A DNA stretch of 19,171 bases from JBATTK01 sp049670505. Its GTDB lineage: Bacteria > Bacteroidota > Bacteroidia > Flavobacteriales > Flavobacteriaceae. The notes below the pieces were generated by a model. It did not search any database and was not told the origin of the DNA. It worked only from the letters and a program-made list of their open reading frames with translations. The position numbers were made by a program, and so were the translations under genes. This document shows, piece by piece, positions 7,033 to 14,097 of the stretch; the first letter of the stretch is position 1, and each line of letters begins with the position of its first letter. The DNA lies in contig JBATTK010000116.1 in NCBI GenBank assembly GCA_049670505.1, positions 1 through 19,171 of the forward strand, written 5' to 3'.

Positions 7033-8036
7033 ATTGTTGGTAATTTTACGGTAAAACAACCTCCCTCCCTTGTGATGATAATATCTTTCTCCATATACAA
7101 TTTAAACCGTGTGTTCAGGTTGCTCAACCCGGTATGGGTACTCTCTACGTTTCCAGTTCTTGGCTGTAGCTTGTTCTTTACCACCAGCCAGTCACTTTCA
7201 TTGAAAATATTGACCACCAAGGGTTTGTCCGAGGATATTTCATTATGCTTGACTGCGTTTTCCACCAATAGCTGGAGGGCCAAAGTAGGGATCTTGTTTT
7301 GGTACAGTGACGAATCGATCGCTATTTTTGCACTGAAGTTCTCTTGATATCGCTGGGAAATCAAAAAGATATAGCTTTCAAGAAACTTAAGTTCCTTCTT
7401 TACCGTAATAAGTTCCTGATCCTTGCTCTGCAGTATATAACGGTAAAGGAAAGACAGTTTGCCAATAAATTGGACTGCTGCCTTTTGATCCTTTCTTACC
7501 AAGAAACTCAATGAATTCAATGAATTGAACAACAAATGGGGATTGATCTGGTTCCTTAGTGCCGCCAGTTCGTTCTGTAGGCTTTGCCGCTTTAACCTTT
7601 CTTTTTCAAGTGCATCTCTCTTGGATTGGTTACTGAGCACAATGGTCTTGCTTATTACCAAGAGTACTAACATAACCAAAGAGTATACGAAGACATTTAA
7701 CTTTGAGTTCAGGGTCGATGATTCAGCTGAATTGATATTTACATCAAAATAGTTGAACAAGCCGGTCCATAGGATAAGGATTACAATGCTTACCATACTT
7801 GATTTCAAGAATTCCCTTTTCTTGAACCATATCCGGTTCCAGTCAATGTTAAGTTTCAACAGCACAAAACAAAAACCAAAGAGCGATATGAACCTAAAGA
7901 TTGTATCTTTGATCGATACTCCCAGAAAAGCACTCACCACAGAATTCCCATCATCAAAAAGAAATACTATCCTGGGTATGTTTACCAGTAAGGAAAAACT
8001 TATCGAAACCGCCAGTATGAGTCTAGTGTTCTTCAT
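7029..8036 (-). CDS. LytS-family membrane sensor histidine kinase
   Basis: This 335-residue kinase has four hydrophobic helices (about 5-27, 45-62, 79-97 and 113-133) and a coiled linker rich in K/R/E/Q (137-160). The His_kinase motif follows: LRNQINPHLLFNSLNSLSFL, with phospho-acceptor His167. The HATPase-like part contains LALQLLVENAVKHNEI and the G-box THTGLSNLNTRF. It lacks an obvious periplasmic domain, which suits sensing of membrane state. Its TGA overlaps the regulator ATG as ATGA. The Spy-like gene lies 125 nt upstream on the same strand, a gap large enough for a separate promoter. Putting it in an envelope-stress pathway is inference from neighbours. Confidence 0.9.
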   Translation of the reverse strand: MKNTRLILAVSISFSLLVNIPRIVFLFDDGNSVVSAFLGVSIKDTIFRFISLFGFCFVLLKLNIDWNRIWFKKREFLKSSMVSIVILILWTGLFNYFDVNINSAESSTLNSKLNVFVYSLVMLVLLVISKTIVLSNQSKRDALEKERLKRQSLQNELAALRNQINPHLLFNSLNSLSFLVRKDQKAAVQFIGKLSFLYRYILQSKDQELITVKKELKFLESYIFLISQRYQENFSAKIAIDSSLYQNKIPTLALQLLVENAVKHNEISSDKPLVVNIFNESDWLVVKNKLQPRTGNVESTHTGLSNLNTRFKLYMEKDIIITREGGCFTVKLPTI

Positions 8037-8160
8037 ATTTTCAAAGGCCCATAATTAGGGTGCTTGGTTTTGTTGTACGCATGTTTCTCCTTTTTTTCGA
8101 ATCTTAGATTGCATCTGATGGTAAACGATGTACTAGCTCGTATGCACCTATTGCCTTCGC

Positions 8161-8793
8161 CTATTTGCCATTGTTTTCCCTTATTTTTTTCTGCACTTCG
8201 TGCTGCACCTCCAAATATACTTCATATTGGTCTGGAGACAGTAGTGATTGCATCTCACTATCCTTGTTATTTTGCATGTCCTTGTACTCACGGTATTTGC
8301 TCAATCTTGATTTTGGGCTGTTCTTGAGCGCCATGAACTGCCCTCGATAGCGTTTTGATATCTCTATGAACTTTGACTGCTGTTCTTCTGAAAGATCCAA
8401 ACGATTTAGGTACTCCGTAAATTCCCCGGAATAGTTTTCCATTGCTATTTTTTGCACCTTGGCTTTGAAGGCCTTATATGCTTCGTATTGCTCCTTGGTC
8501 AACAGTTTTTTCATCTCAGCATCCTTTTGTGATCGGATTTTTTGGATTTCCTTTAATTTTTCCATTTCGGACAATCCACTTTCCTTGATGAACCTATGTT
8601 GTTCTCCATATTTCTTTATAACTTCTTCATAAGATACTTTTTGTTCCTCGGTCAAGTTCAATTTCGCAAAATATTGTGCAAGATTTTCCTCTACTTCATT
8701 TTTTTGTGCATCGGACACTTTTCTTTCTTGAGCGGTTGTTACCGTACTGATCACAAGCAAGATTACTAATGCTATGTTTTTCATTATTTTCAT
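8161..8793 (-). CDS. Exported Spy/CpxP-like helical protein, two repeats
   Basis: This 210-residue protein has a signal peptide (MKNIALVILLVISTVTTAQ). The mature part is entirely helical and highly charged. Two similar blocks are visible: LNLTEEQKVSYEEVIKKYGE ... KDAEMKKLLTKEQYEAYKAF (about 45-115) and LDLSEEQQSKFIEISKRYRG ... KDSEMQSLLSPDQYEVYLEV (about 130-200). Each holds an L-T/S-x-E-Q motif reminiscent of the LTxxQ signature of periplasmic Spy/CpxP chaperones, though overall similarity to E. coli proteins must be weak. A chaperone-like or damage-sensing role in the periplasm is inferred. The start may be the ATG at 8793 or at 8784; the second gives a tidier signal. It follows the DUF6515-like gene by 21 nt, so the two are probably co-transcribed. 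Confidence 0.75.
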   Translation of the reverse strand: MKIMKNIALVILLVISTVTTAQERKVSDAQKNEVEENLAQYFAKLNLTEEQKVSYEEVIKKYGEQHRFIKESGLSEMEKLKEIQKIRSQKDAEMKKLLTKEQYEAYKAFKAKVQKIAMENYSGEFTEYLNRLDLSEEQQSKFIEISKRYRGQFMALKNSPKSRLSKYREYKDMQNNKDSEMQSLLSPDQYEVYLEVQHEVQKKIRENNGK

Positions 8794-8814
8794 TTTAGGG
8801 TCTTATCTATTATA

Positions 8815-9378
8815 TTAATCTTTATTTTCTATTTTACCAACCACTTTAAAAGCCTTACCTCCTACCGTTTTGATTTTTTTGTAAAGTGTTTCGTTGTATT
8901 GATAATAGGTTTCGCCGTCAATCTTGACCTTTTCGGCCTCTTCAGGCAGATCATACACAATTGTATTTAACGGTGGTTGGGCAATCTTATAACTCTCACC
9001 GATGTTAACGTAGAAGTTCCCCTGATGGTAATAGTACACGTCGGTTCCCACCACTACTTCCTTATAACCTTGTGGAAGCGTTTTGATAGTGATGCCTACA
9101 GGTGGGCTTACAATCACATAAGCTCCATTATAATATCTATAATACAATCCTCCATAATAATGATATCCAAGTCCACCATAGGTAACGACCACTGCTCTTG
9201 GAGGCAAAGTCCTGACCACTCTAAAACTTGGGATAGGATGGGCATAGACCACTCTAGGACCGGTCCGCACGACGGTGCTGTAGGGAGTTCGTACTATGAC
9301 CCTCTGGGCATTAATGCTTTCTGTAACAAACAATGTTACGAAAAGGGTCAAAATGATAATAATTCGTGTTGCTTTCAT
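8815..9378 (-). CDS. DUF6515-like exported protein
   Basis: This 187-residue protein has a signal peptide (1-24, ending SINAQ). A Val/Arg-rich stretch follows (RVIVRTPYSTVVRTGPRVVY), then a Gly/Tyr-rich segment (GLGYHYYGGLYYRYYNGAYV). Next are two short repeats of the form 'PPxGxxIxxLPxGYKEVVVGTDVYYY' and 'PPLNTIVYDLPEEAEKVKIDGETYYQ', each about 40 residues. This matches my memory of DUF6515 proteins, which are exported and uncharacterised. Tyr-rich beta repeats suggest an envelope or surface role, but no activity can be assigned. It is the first gene of the presumed minus-strand operon; a TAnnTTTG promoter-like box lies 28 nt upstream. Confidence 0.75.
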   Translation of the reverse strand: MKATRIIIILTLFVTLFVTESINAQRVIVRTPYSTVVRTGPRVVYAHPIPSFRVVRTLPPRAVVVTYGGLGYHYYGGLYYRYYNGAYVIVSPPVGITIKTLPQGYKEVVVGTDVYYYHQGNFYVNIGESYKIAQPPLNTIVYDLPEEAEKVKIDGETYYQYNETLYKKIKTVGGKAFKVVGKIENKD

Positions 9379-9405
9379 TGTGGATTTCCTTTATAATTAC
9401 GAGTA

Positions 9406-9413
9406 CAAAACTA
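9406..9413 (-). promoter_or_regulatory. Putative Bacteroidota -7 box (TAGTTTTG)
   Basis: On the - strand TAGTTTTG matches the Bacteroidota/flavobacterial -7 consensus TAnnTTTG. It lies 28 nt before the ATG of the DUF6515-like gene. A -33 TTG is not clear; CCCTTTC about 16 nt further upstream is the best candidate. This would be the promoter for the envelope module. Short motifs like this arise by chance often. Confidence 0.35.
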
Positions 9414-9660
9414 GCTTTGCTTTAGTGGTGAAAGGGCATTATCTAAATGAAGTGTCCAAGGCCGCGGGTGAAATGGTCTTAAGATGGAATGAAACAAAAA
9501 TTCTTTAATAAATTGTGATTACAGTATGTACTTTTAAGTTATTATCCTTGATTTAAAGTGTATTACAGAACATGGAAATCCATAGAAGTAACGTAGACAC
9601 GTTTAGTGGGCACGGCAATAGGATTTTGTTTAAAGGGAAACTCTATTTTTTAATGGACCA

Positions 9661-9783
9661 ATGGAAAAGTATGGCCATTTCTTCGGTTACAGGACATTGG
9701 AAGAAGGCGAACCGTTAGAATAATTAGAATTAGGGGACTGGATTGAAAACGGACCTTATCGGGCCGTTGTCAGCATTAGTTGA
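9661..9783 (+). pseudogene. Short broken frame, function unknown
   Basis: The frame from ATG 9661 reads MEKYGHFFGYRTLEEGEPLE, has one TAA at 9721-9723, and continues LELGDWIENGPYRAVVSIS to a TGA at 9781-9783. The amino-acid composition on both sides of the stop looks protein-like, suggesting a once longer gene. I do not recognise the family. A different-frame small ORF (9572-9718, MEIHRSNVDTFSGHGNRI...) overlaps it, and the two cannot both be real. It lies just before the toxin remnant. Confidence 0.25.
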
Positions 9784-9923
9784 AGAATTTGATTACTCTT
9801 AACCTTCTTGAAATAAAAACAACTCGACATATCATATTCTACCGAAAAATTGATTCGACCCTATTAGAAATTATCAGAATGCTACATGGACGAATGGACT
9901 TGAAGATACAGATATGGGATTAA
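9780..9923 (+). pseudogene. C-terminal remnant of ParE/RelE-type toxin
   Basis: The frame, open after a stop at 9777-9779, translates as LKNLITLNLLEIKTTRHIIF, then YRKIDSTLLEIIRMLHGRMD and LKIQIWD before TAA. 'HIIFYRK(I)...EIIR(M)LHGRMD' is the hallmark end of ParE/RelE toxins: the beta-strand IFYR and the conserved basic LHxRMD tail that forms the active or contact surface. Full-length family members are about 95-100 residues; here about half, the N-terminal half, is missing, and no antitoxin gene is recognisable upstream. I conclude it is a decayed toxin-antitoxin locus. The remaining peptide could not form the complete fold. Confidence 0.65.
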
Positions 9924-10017
9924 AAACTACATCCAACAATAGCAATAATTCATTTTGGGTTCTTCTAAACTTCAAAAGAATCCTTACCTTGAACTTTAAT
10001 AACAGACCGGTAGTTTA

Positions 10018-10200
10018 TTGATTGCCATCCGAGAGTGCCGCAGCGTTTCCCACGACAATAGAACGCTTGGGGAAGTTAATCCTGACAAATTAGCGGAACT
10101 ACCTACAGGCGCAAAACTCCCTCATCCAAAACTTATCATAGCCAGATCTTTGCTGGTAACTTGGAAAAAACAATTATTTTATAAACAATTTAAATCATGA
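10018..10200 (+). CDS. Small ORF or gene fragment coupled to SnoaL-like gene
   Basis: This 60-codon frame starts at TTG 10018, after an in-frame TAA at 10000-10002. Its TGA overlaps the ATG of the next gene as ATGA. The product contains HDNRTLGEVNPDKLAELPTG and ends RSLLVTWKKQLFYKQFKS. It looks like the C-terminus of a larger globular protein rather than a complete small protein, and I do not recognise the family. The 4-nt overlap argues that translation once ran through this frame. It may be a 5'-truncated gene left after deletion, or a genuine small ORF. Confidence 0.35.
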   Translation: MIAIRECRSVSHDNRTLGEVNPDKLAELPTGAKLPHPKLIIARSLLVTWKKQLFYKQFKS

Positions 10201-10655
10201 AAAACAAACCGGATTCATCAAAACATCTTCCTGAAAAACTAGTGTTGGAGTTTTTCGACAGAGTTTGGCATAGCCCGCACGAATTAGACGCTATTGATGA
10301 ATTAATGACCGAAGATTATAGGATTACGACAGCGGGAAAGACGATCAAAGGGAGAGCAAAATTCAAGAATTGGGTAAATGAGTTTCAAAAGCAGCTTCTT
10401 GGTGCAAAAACCGAGAGCGTGGAACTTTTCTTTAACGAAAAGGAAGATAAAGTAGTTTCGCGATGGGACTGTTCCGGAAAAAACAACGGTCTTTTCGGAC
10501 TTGAACCTGATAACCGATTTATTTCCTTTACCGGAATTGCTATTTGGACCATTAGGGATAATAGACTCTCTGAATGTTGGGTTGAAAGGAGTGCATATGA
10601 ATTGTATCTAAATCTAATTTCAGGGGAAAAGGAGAATGACTTTGTCCAACCATAA
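10197..10655 (+). CDS. SnoaL-like / NTF2-fold protein
   Basis: This 152-residue cytoplasmic protein has no signal peptide. The start overlaps the preceding frame as ATGA. The pattern LEFFDRVWHSPHELDAIDEL MTEDYRITTAG..IKGRAKF followed by a beta-rich half (KVVSRWDCSG ... FISFTGIAIWTIRDNRLSEC W) is typical of SnoaL-like polyketide-cyclase / ester-cyclase family members with an NTF2-like cone fold. Such proteins range from cyclases and isomerases to small ligand-binding proteins, so the substrate cannot be predicted. It sits in an accessory region next to a DHFR-like reductase, with no clear pathway partner. Confidence 0.7.
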   Translation: MKNKPDSSKHLPEKLVLEFFDRVWHSPHELDAIDELMTEDYRITTAGKTIKGRAKFKNWVNEFQKQLLGAKTESVELFFNEKEDKVVSRWDCSGKNNGLFGLEPDNRFISFTGIAIWTIRDNRLSECWVERSAYELYLNLISGEKENDFVQP

Positions 10656-10782
10656 ATATCCACAGGCAATAACATATGAAACCAACATTTTGCGACACTC
10701 GGTTAATATTCCCCATTGTGTTTGTTTAATCGGCCGTTTTTGCAACTCAAGTAGTGCTATGAAAAAACTTTAAATTGCGCTG

Positions 10783-10795
10783 TCCGTATAACGGA
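10783..10795. repeat. Small inverted repeat upstream of the reductase
   Basis: TCCGT-ATA-ACGGA forms a 5-bp dyad 45 nt before the reductase ATG. It could be a weak operator or chance; there is no T-run, so it is not a terminator. Confidence 0.25.
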
Positions 10796-10839
10796 TATTG
10801 GATAATGATCATATTCCTGCGTTGACTAACATTTGAAAA

Positions 10840-11394
10840 ATGACAACTGAAAAATCTAAAGTGACCATACACATGGTTTCAAGTCTTGATGGTTTTATTG
10901 CCAAAAAGGATGGAAGCGTTTCATGGATGCAATCGACGGACAACTACGAGAAAGGCATTACACTAACCGAAGAATATATAGCTGATTTTCTCAAGTCGAT
11001 AGACTGTTATGTTATGGGTTCACGAACTTATGAACATGCCTTGGAACTCGGCTGGCCGTATGGTGATGTACCTGTTTTCGTGTTGACCAAAAAAACCCTT
11101 AGGACAGACAAGGAAAGTGTGCAATTTCACTCGGGCGACCTGAATAAACTTGTGAACGATAGGCTAAGGCCAAATTATAAGAATATATGGATGGTTGGAG
11201 GCGCTATGCTTACCAAAGAGTTCCTTCGCCTAAAATTGGCGGACGACATAATTATAACAATCATGCCAATTGTTCTAGGTGATGGAACACTATTCTTTGA
11301 TTACATAGGACAGGAACAATTATTGCACTTAAAAGATGTGACGGCTTACAAGGACGGAATGGTGGAGTTGTGGTATGAAATTAGAAAAGAATAA
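10840..11394 (+). CDS. DHFR/RibD C-terminal-like NADPH reductase
   Basis: This 184-residue protein matches the 'dihydrofolate reductase family' related to the RibD C-terminal domain (YyaP/YwjB type). Visible motifs are VTIHMVSSLDGFIAKKDGSV near the N-terminus, DCYVMGSRTYEHALELGWPY in the middle, the nucleotide-binding IWMVGGAMLTKEFLRLKLAD at about 107-126, and a terminal IMPIVLGDGTLFF segment. The family uses NADPH, but physiological substrates of stand-alone members are mostly unknown. It should not be called FolA. The gene stands alone, 184 nt after the SnoaL-like gene, which leaves room for its own promoter. Confidence 0.85.
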   Translation: MTTEKSKVTIHMVSSLDGFIAKKDGSVSWMQSTDNYEKGITLTEEYIADFLKSIDCYVMGSRTYEHALELGWPYGDVPVFVLTKKTLRTDKESVQFHSGDLNKLVNDRLRPNYKNIWMVGGAMLTKEFLRLKLADDIIITIMPIVLGDGTLFFDYIGQEQLLHLKDVTAYKDGMVELWYEIRKE

Positions 11395-11617
11395 AAAAGC
11401 ATGTGCAAACAATGGCTTTTATGAAAGATACCAGTCCAGTTGCGTAAAACAAAGGTTTTTGGGAAATGGCTCTTCTTCTAAATTCCGTTGCTTCATTGGG
11501 CAGTTTAAAGGGACAATACTTTTCAATTATACCCATCACCAAAAATCAAATAAATAAGATTATTATAAACCGTAAAAGGAGGCCGTATCTTTTTCATACC
11601 CGGCTCATACTTTTATC

Positions 11618-12162
11618 ATGCCTTTATTTCGGATGCTATTTTTTGGGCTTTTTATCATCGAACAATCCGTGGTTCCGCTAAGGGACAGTGAACTATTTGA
11701 AGATTGGATTACCAGAATAACGAGAACCATGTTCAGGGTACACTGATCGGGGGGCTTATTACACTAATTGTTCAATCATCAAGCGCAACCGTTGGCATGT
11801 CCATTGTTCTGGGTAAGCAGCAACTTATCTCTTTAGCTGGAGGATTGGCCATTATGTTAGGGGCAGAACTAGGTACGTGTTCCGATACCTTGATCGCAAC
11901 GGTAAAAGGAAGTAAACAGGCCCTTAAGGCAGGGCTTTTCCATCTATTGTTCAATTTTACAACAATTGTGGTTGGACTATTGATTTTTGATTACTTCTTA
12001 GAATTTGTTCTACTAGTTTCAAAAGGTCAGGCATTGAACAATCAGATTGCCAATGCCCATATGATTTTTAACATTGTCGGAGTTATAGTTTTCCTTCCTT
12101 TAGTTGGTATGGCAGAAAAGCTATTGGATTATTTGTTACCGGAAAAACTTGTTGAAGCCTAA
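11618..12162 (+). pseudogene. Na/Pi cotransporter family, truncated and frameshifted
   Basis: The main frame (11704-12162) shows second-half signatures of Na/Pi-cotransporter (NptA/YjbB-like, PF02690) proteins: GTLIGGLITLIVQSSSATVG with the QSSS motif, MLGAELGTCSDTLIATVKGS, KAGLFHLLFNFTTIVVG and NAHMIFNIVGVIVFLPLVG. Just upstream, another frame (from about 11618) encodes LFFGLFIIEQSVVPLRDSEL FEDWI, which in the family directly precedes that block, so a frameshift near 11705-11720 separates them. The first QSSS half of the transporter, about 150-200 residues, is absent; 11460-11600 holds only doubtful traces. I call it a non-functional remnant of a phosphate-type transporter. It converges on the DJ-1-like gene. 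Confidence 0.75.
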
Positions 12163-12357
12163 GAGCCCTTCAAAAAGAAATATATTCAGCAATTTTGAAT
12201 TCTTATGCGTGTTGGAGGAATACATTGGGGATAAAACTCCATTTTAAGGACTATCGCATAAAGTGCGTAAATAATAATTCCATGTATTTTTATTATCACC
12301 ACTGCTTGTATCAGCTATGTACTACCAGTGGCCCTTAATATCACTTCTATTTTTGGC

Positions 12358-13095
12358 TTATCTACCCAGTGCCGCGATCATCAATTTTGCCGCCTCTGCT
12401 CCTGAGTATTGTTGCTGTCCGGTTATAAGATTCCCATCGCGTACGGCAAAAGGCTTCCACATTCCGCTAACAATCATGTTAGTGTCTTTTATTTTTTTTC
12501 CTTCCTCCTCAATTCTGAAGGGTTGTATCCGGGAACCAACAAAGGAGTCTGCAAAATCTTCCTCTGAATTCGCGAAACCTGTCCATGTTTTCCCTTTTAC
12601 CAAAAGTTCGCCATTCGATAGTTTCGCTTTAAGCAAAACACAAGTGGCATGGCAAACTACAGCAGTTACCTTGCCAGCCTCATAAAAGTCGGCCAACAAC
12701 TTATGGAGTTTTATGTTTTCATAAAAAGTGAACATTGGAGACTGTCCTCCTACCAGAAAAATAGCATCATAATTATCCGCCTTTACGCCATCAATTGATT
12801 TAGTGTTTTTCAGTAGTTTAGAGTGAGCTTCTGATTTTTTAAATCCGATACTCAATATATCATAAGCAGAATATCCGCTTTCATCCTCAGGGTCGCTAAG
12901 CTTATCCGCCACTAAATCGCCTCCTTCCGGACTCCTTATTTCAATCTCATAGCCCACTTGGATAAATTCCCAATAGGCATGGGTCATTTCAGAATACCAG
13001 AACCCAGCGGGGGCTCCGGTTATAGGTGATTTTGACGGATTTGCCGTGATCATTAAGATTTTCTTTTTCGATAAAGTGTCAATTGTTGCAGCCAT
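12358..13095 (-). CDS. DJ-1/PfpI family, Hsp31-like class I glutamine amidotransferase fold
   Basis: This 245-residue protein has DJ-1 superfamily features. Glu36 is in GFWYSEMTHAYWEF, YDAIFLVGGQSPMF is at about 109-122, and the nucleophile elbow AVVCHATCVL has Cys148 followed by His149. The insert around GYEIEIRSPEGGD and the length fit Hsp31/YedU-type members. These act as glutathione-independent glyoxalases, deglycase-like enzymes or holdases in electrophile and carbonyl stress. It is the last gene of the five-gene minus-strand cluster controlled, by inference, by the divergent HxlR regulator. The gap to the gene upstream is 57 nt. Exact activity is not determined by sequence. Confidence 0.85.
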   Translation of the reverse strand: MAATIDTLSKKKILMITANPSKSPITGAPAGFWYSEMTHAYWEFIQVGYEIEIRSPEGGDLVADKLSDPEDESGYSAYDILSIGFKKSEAHSKLLKNTKSIDGVKADNYDAIFLVGGQSPMFTFYENIKLHKLLADFYEAGKVTAVVCHATCVLLKAKLSNGELLVKGKTWTGFANSEEDFADSFVGSRIQPFRIEEEGKKIKDTNMIVSGMWKPFAVRDGNLITGQQQYSGAEAAKLMIAALGR

Positions 13096-13152
13096 AAATT
13101 TTTACTTCTTTATTTTTTACTTCATTTAATTGTGCTGACCGGTTGGTCGATA

Positions 13153-13413
13153 TTAATTGTCTCCCAGCTCAAAGATTTTCACTTTCATATAGGGGTACAG
13201 AGGCAGTTCTTTCATCAAATTTTCGACTTCCACTTTGCCATTGCCTTTCATTATTATCCAGCCCCTTCTCTTATCGGGAGTAAGATAAATTTTTTCCAGG
13301 TCTCCATTGTTAATCCATAGCTTCACTTGATTTTGCTCGGCCTCAAGAAGTGGCTGAATCTTTTCAGGTGTTGCTGAAGATTTGAAAACTATTTTTACCA
13401 TAAATTTTTCCAT
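13153..13413 (-). CDS. Small muconolactone-isomerase-like protein
   Basis: This 86-residue protein has a dimeric alpha+beta-barrel (ferredoxin-like) appearance: MVKIVFKSSATPEKIQPLLE, a helix with QVKLWINNGDLEKIYL, a RRGWIIMKGNGKVEVENLMK strand-helix, and a short last strand YMKVKIFEL. It resembles muconolactone-isomerase-like/YciI-type proteins. The ATG at 13401 (MVKIVF) is a plausible alternative start. Its place between an NQO1-like reductase and a DJ-1 protein suggests a helper role in detoxification, which is inference. Confidence 0.65.
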   Translation of the reverse strand: MEKFMVKIVFKSSATPEKIQPLLEAEQNQVKLWINNGDLEKIYLTPDKRRGWIIMKGNGKVEVENLMKELPLYPYMKVKIFELGDN

Positions 13414-13503
13414 CGGATTTCATTGTTTATTGTTCAACAGCTTGCGATTTTTATTAAAAAGACATAGGATAAATGAAGGGAGACATCTCCTTCTAGCACT
13501 TTT

Positions 13504-14097
13504 TTAGTTGCCGATTATCGTTGGATCCGAGAATATTACGATCAGTTCCGTGCCCAGCTCTTCGAGATCATTTTTTCTTTCCTCCTCTGATTTTCTTACT
13601 GGTGCGCCAAAGAAAAAATGCCTGATTACCTCAATGCCCACATAATCGAAGATGCCCGAGTCAACTGTTTTCTCGAAAGCGGTTACATAGCCTTCCTTTT
13701 CATAGTAGTCATAAGGGTGTCCGAAAGTGCTGAATATGATGCCCTTTTTTCCTTTCAACAACTTTATAGGAAAACCGTTTTCGTCTAATTGAAAAGCAAA
13801 ATTATAAGCGAAAACACGATCAATATATCCTTTTAGGATGGCAGGCATTTGCGTCCACCAGACAGGATATATAGTGATGATACAGTCGGCTAGGCTAATC
13901 TTGTCCTGCTCTTTTTTGACATCCCCTTTGGTTTTTATCCTGTCTTCAATTTTCAATACCGGATCAAAATTCATGGCATAGAGATCGGAAACAGTGGCTT
14001 CTATTCCCTGTTGGGAAAGTGCTTTCCTGACTACTTCAAGAATGGCATGATTAAAGCTGCCATTGTTCGGATGGGCATAAATGATATGTGCTGTCAT
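13504..14097 (-). CDS. NQO1-like flavodoxin-fold NAD(P)H oxidoreductase
   Basis: This 197-residue protein of the Flavodoxin_2 family (NQO1/MdaB/KefF-like) starts MTAHIIYAHPNNGSFNHAIL with the FMN/FAD phosphate-loop pattern HPxxxSFN. It carries DLYAMNFDPVL, the central YPVWWTQMPAILKGYIDRVF motif that contacts the flavin and dimer partner, and STFGHPYDYYEKEGYV. Such enzymes reduce quinones and other electrophiles by two electrons, avoiding semiquinones. The ATG overlaps the stop of the upstream alpha/beta hydrolase by 4 nt (ATGA), so they are coupled. Its companions (HxlR regulator, DJ-1 protein) point to quinone or aldehyde stress. Confidence 0.88.
   Translation of the reverse strand: MTAHIIYAHPNNGSFNHAILEVVRKALSQQGIEATVSDLYAMNFDPVLKIEDRIKTKGDVKKEQDKISLADCIITIYPVWWTQMPAILKGYIDRVFAYNFAFQLDENGFPIKLLKGKKGIIFSTFGHPYDYYEKEGYVTAFEKTVDSGIFDYVGIEVIRHFFFGAPVRKSEEERKNDLEELGTELIVIFSDPTIIGN

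Noticed and set aside
7033..7059. Longer start (MFYRKITNN) for the second LytTR regulator
   Set aside because: The receiver domain begins at MKILIIEDE, and the ATG at 7032 forms an ATGA overlap with the kinase stop.
8977..9508. Plus-strand open frames opposite and beyond the DUF6515-like gene
   Set aside because: Low-complexity His/Ser-rich translations with no motifs; they are antisense shadows of a gene with a clear signal peptide.
9572..9718. 48-codon ORF MEIHRSNVDTFSGHG...
   Set aside because: Unrecognised and overlapping a different, more protein-like broken frame; not supported as a gene.
10656..10839. Integron attC-like site between small accessory genes
   Set aside because: A GTTGACT-like core is present, but no matching RYYYAAC partner or cassette-like symmetry was found.
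11375..11557. Short frame overlapping the end of the DHFR-like gene
   Set aside because: Overlaps the reductase by 20 nt and encodes no recognisable protein; at most part of the decayed cotransporter region.
12163..12357. CCACTG/CCAGTGG hairpin as shared terminator of convergent genes
   Set aside because: A 6-bp stem with a 21-nt loop and no T-run is too weak to call.
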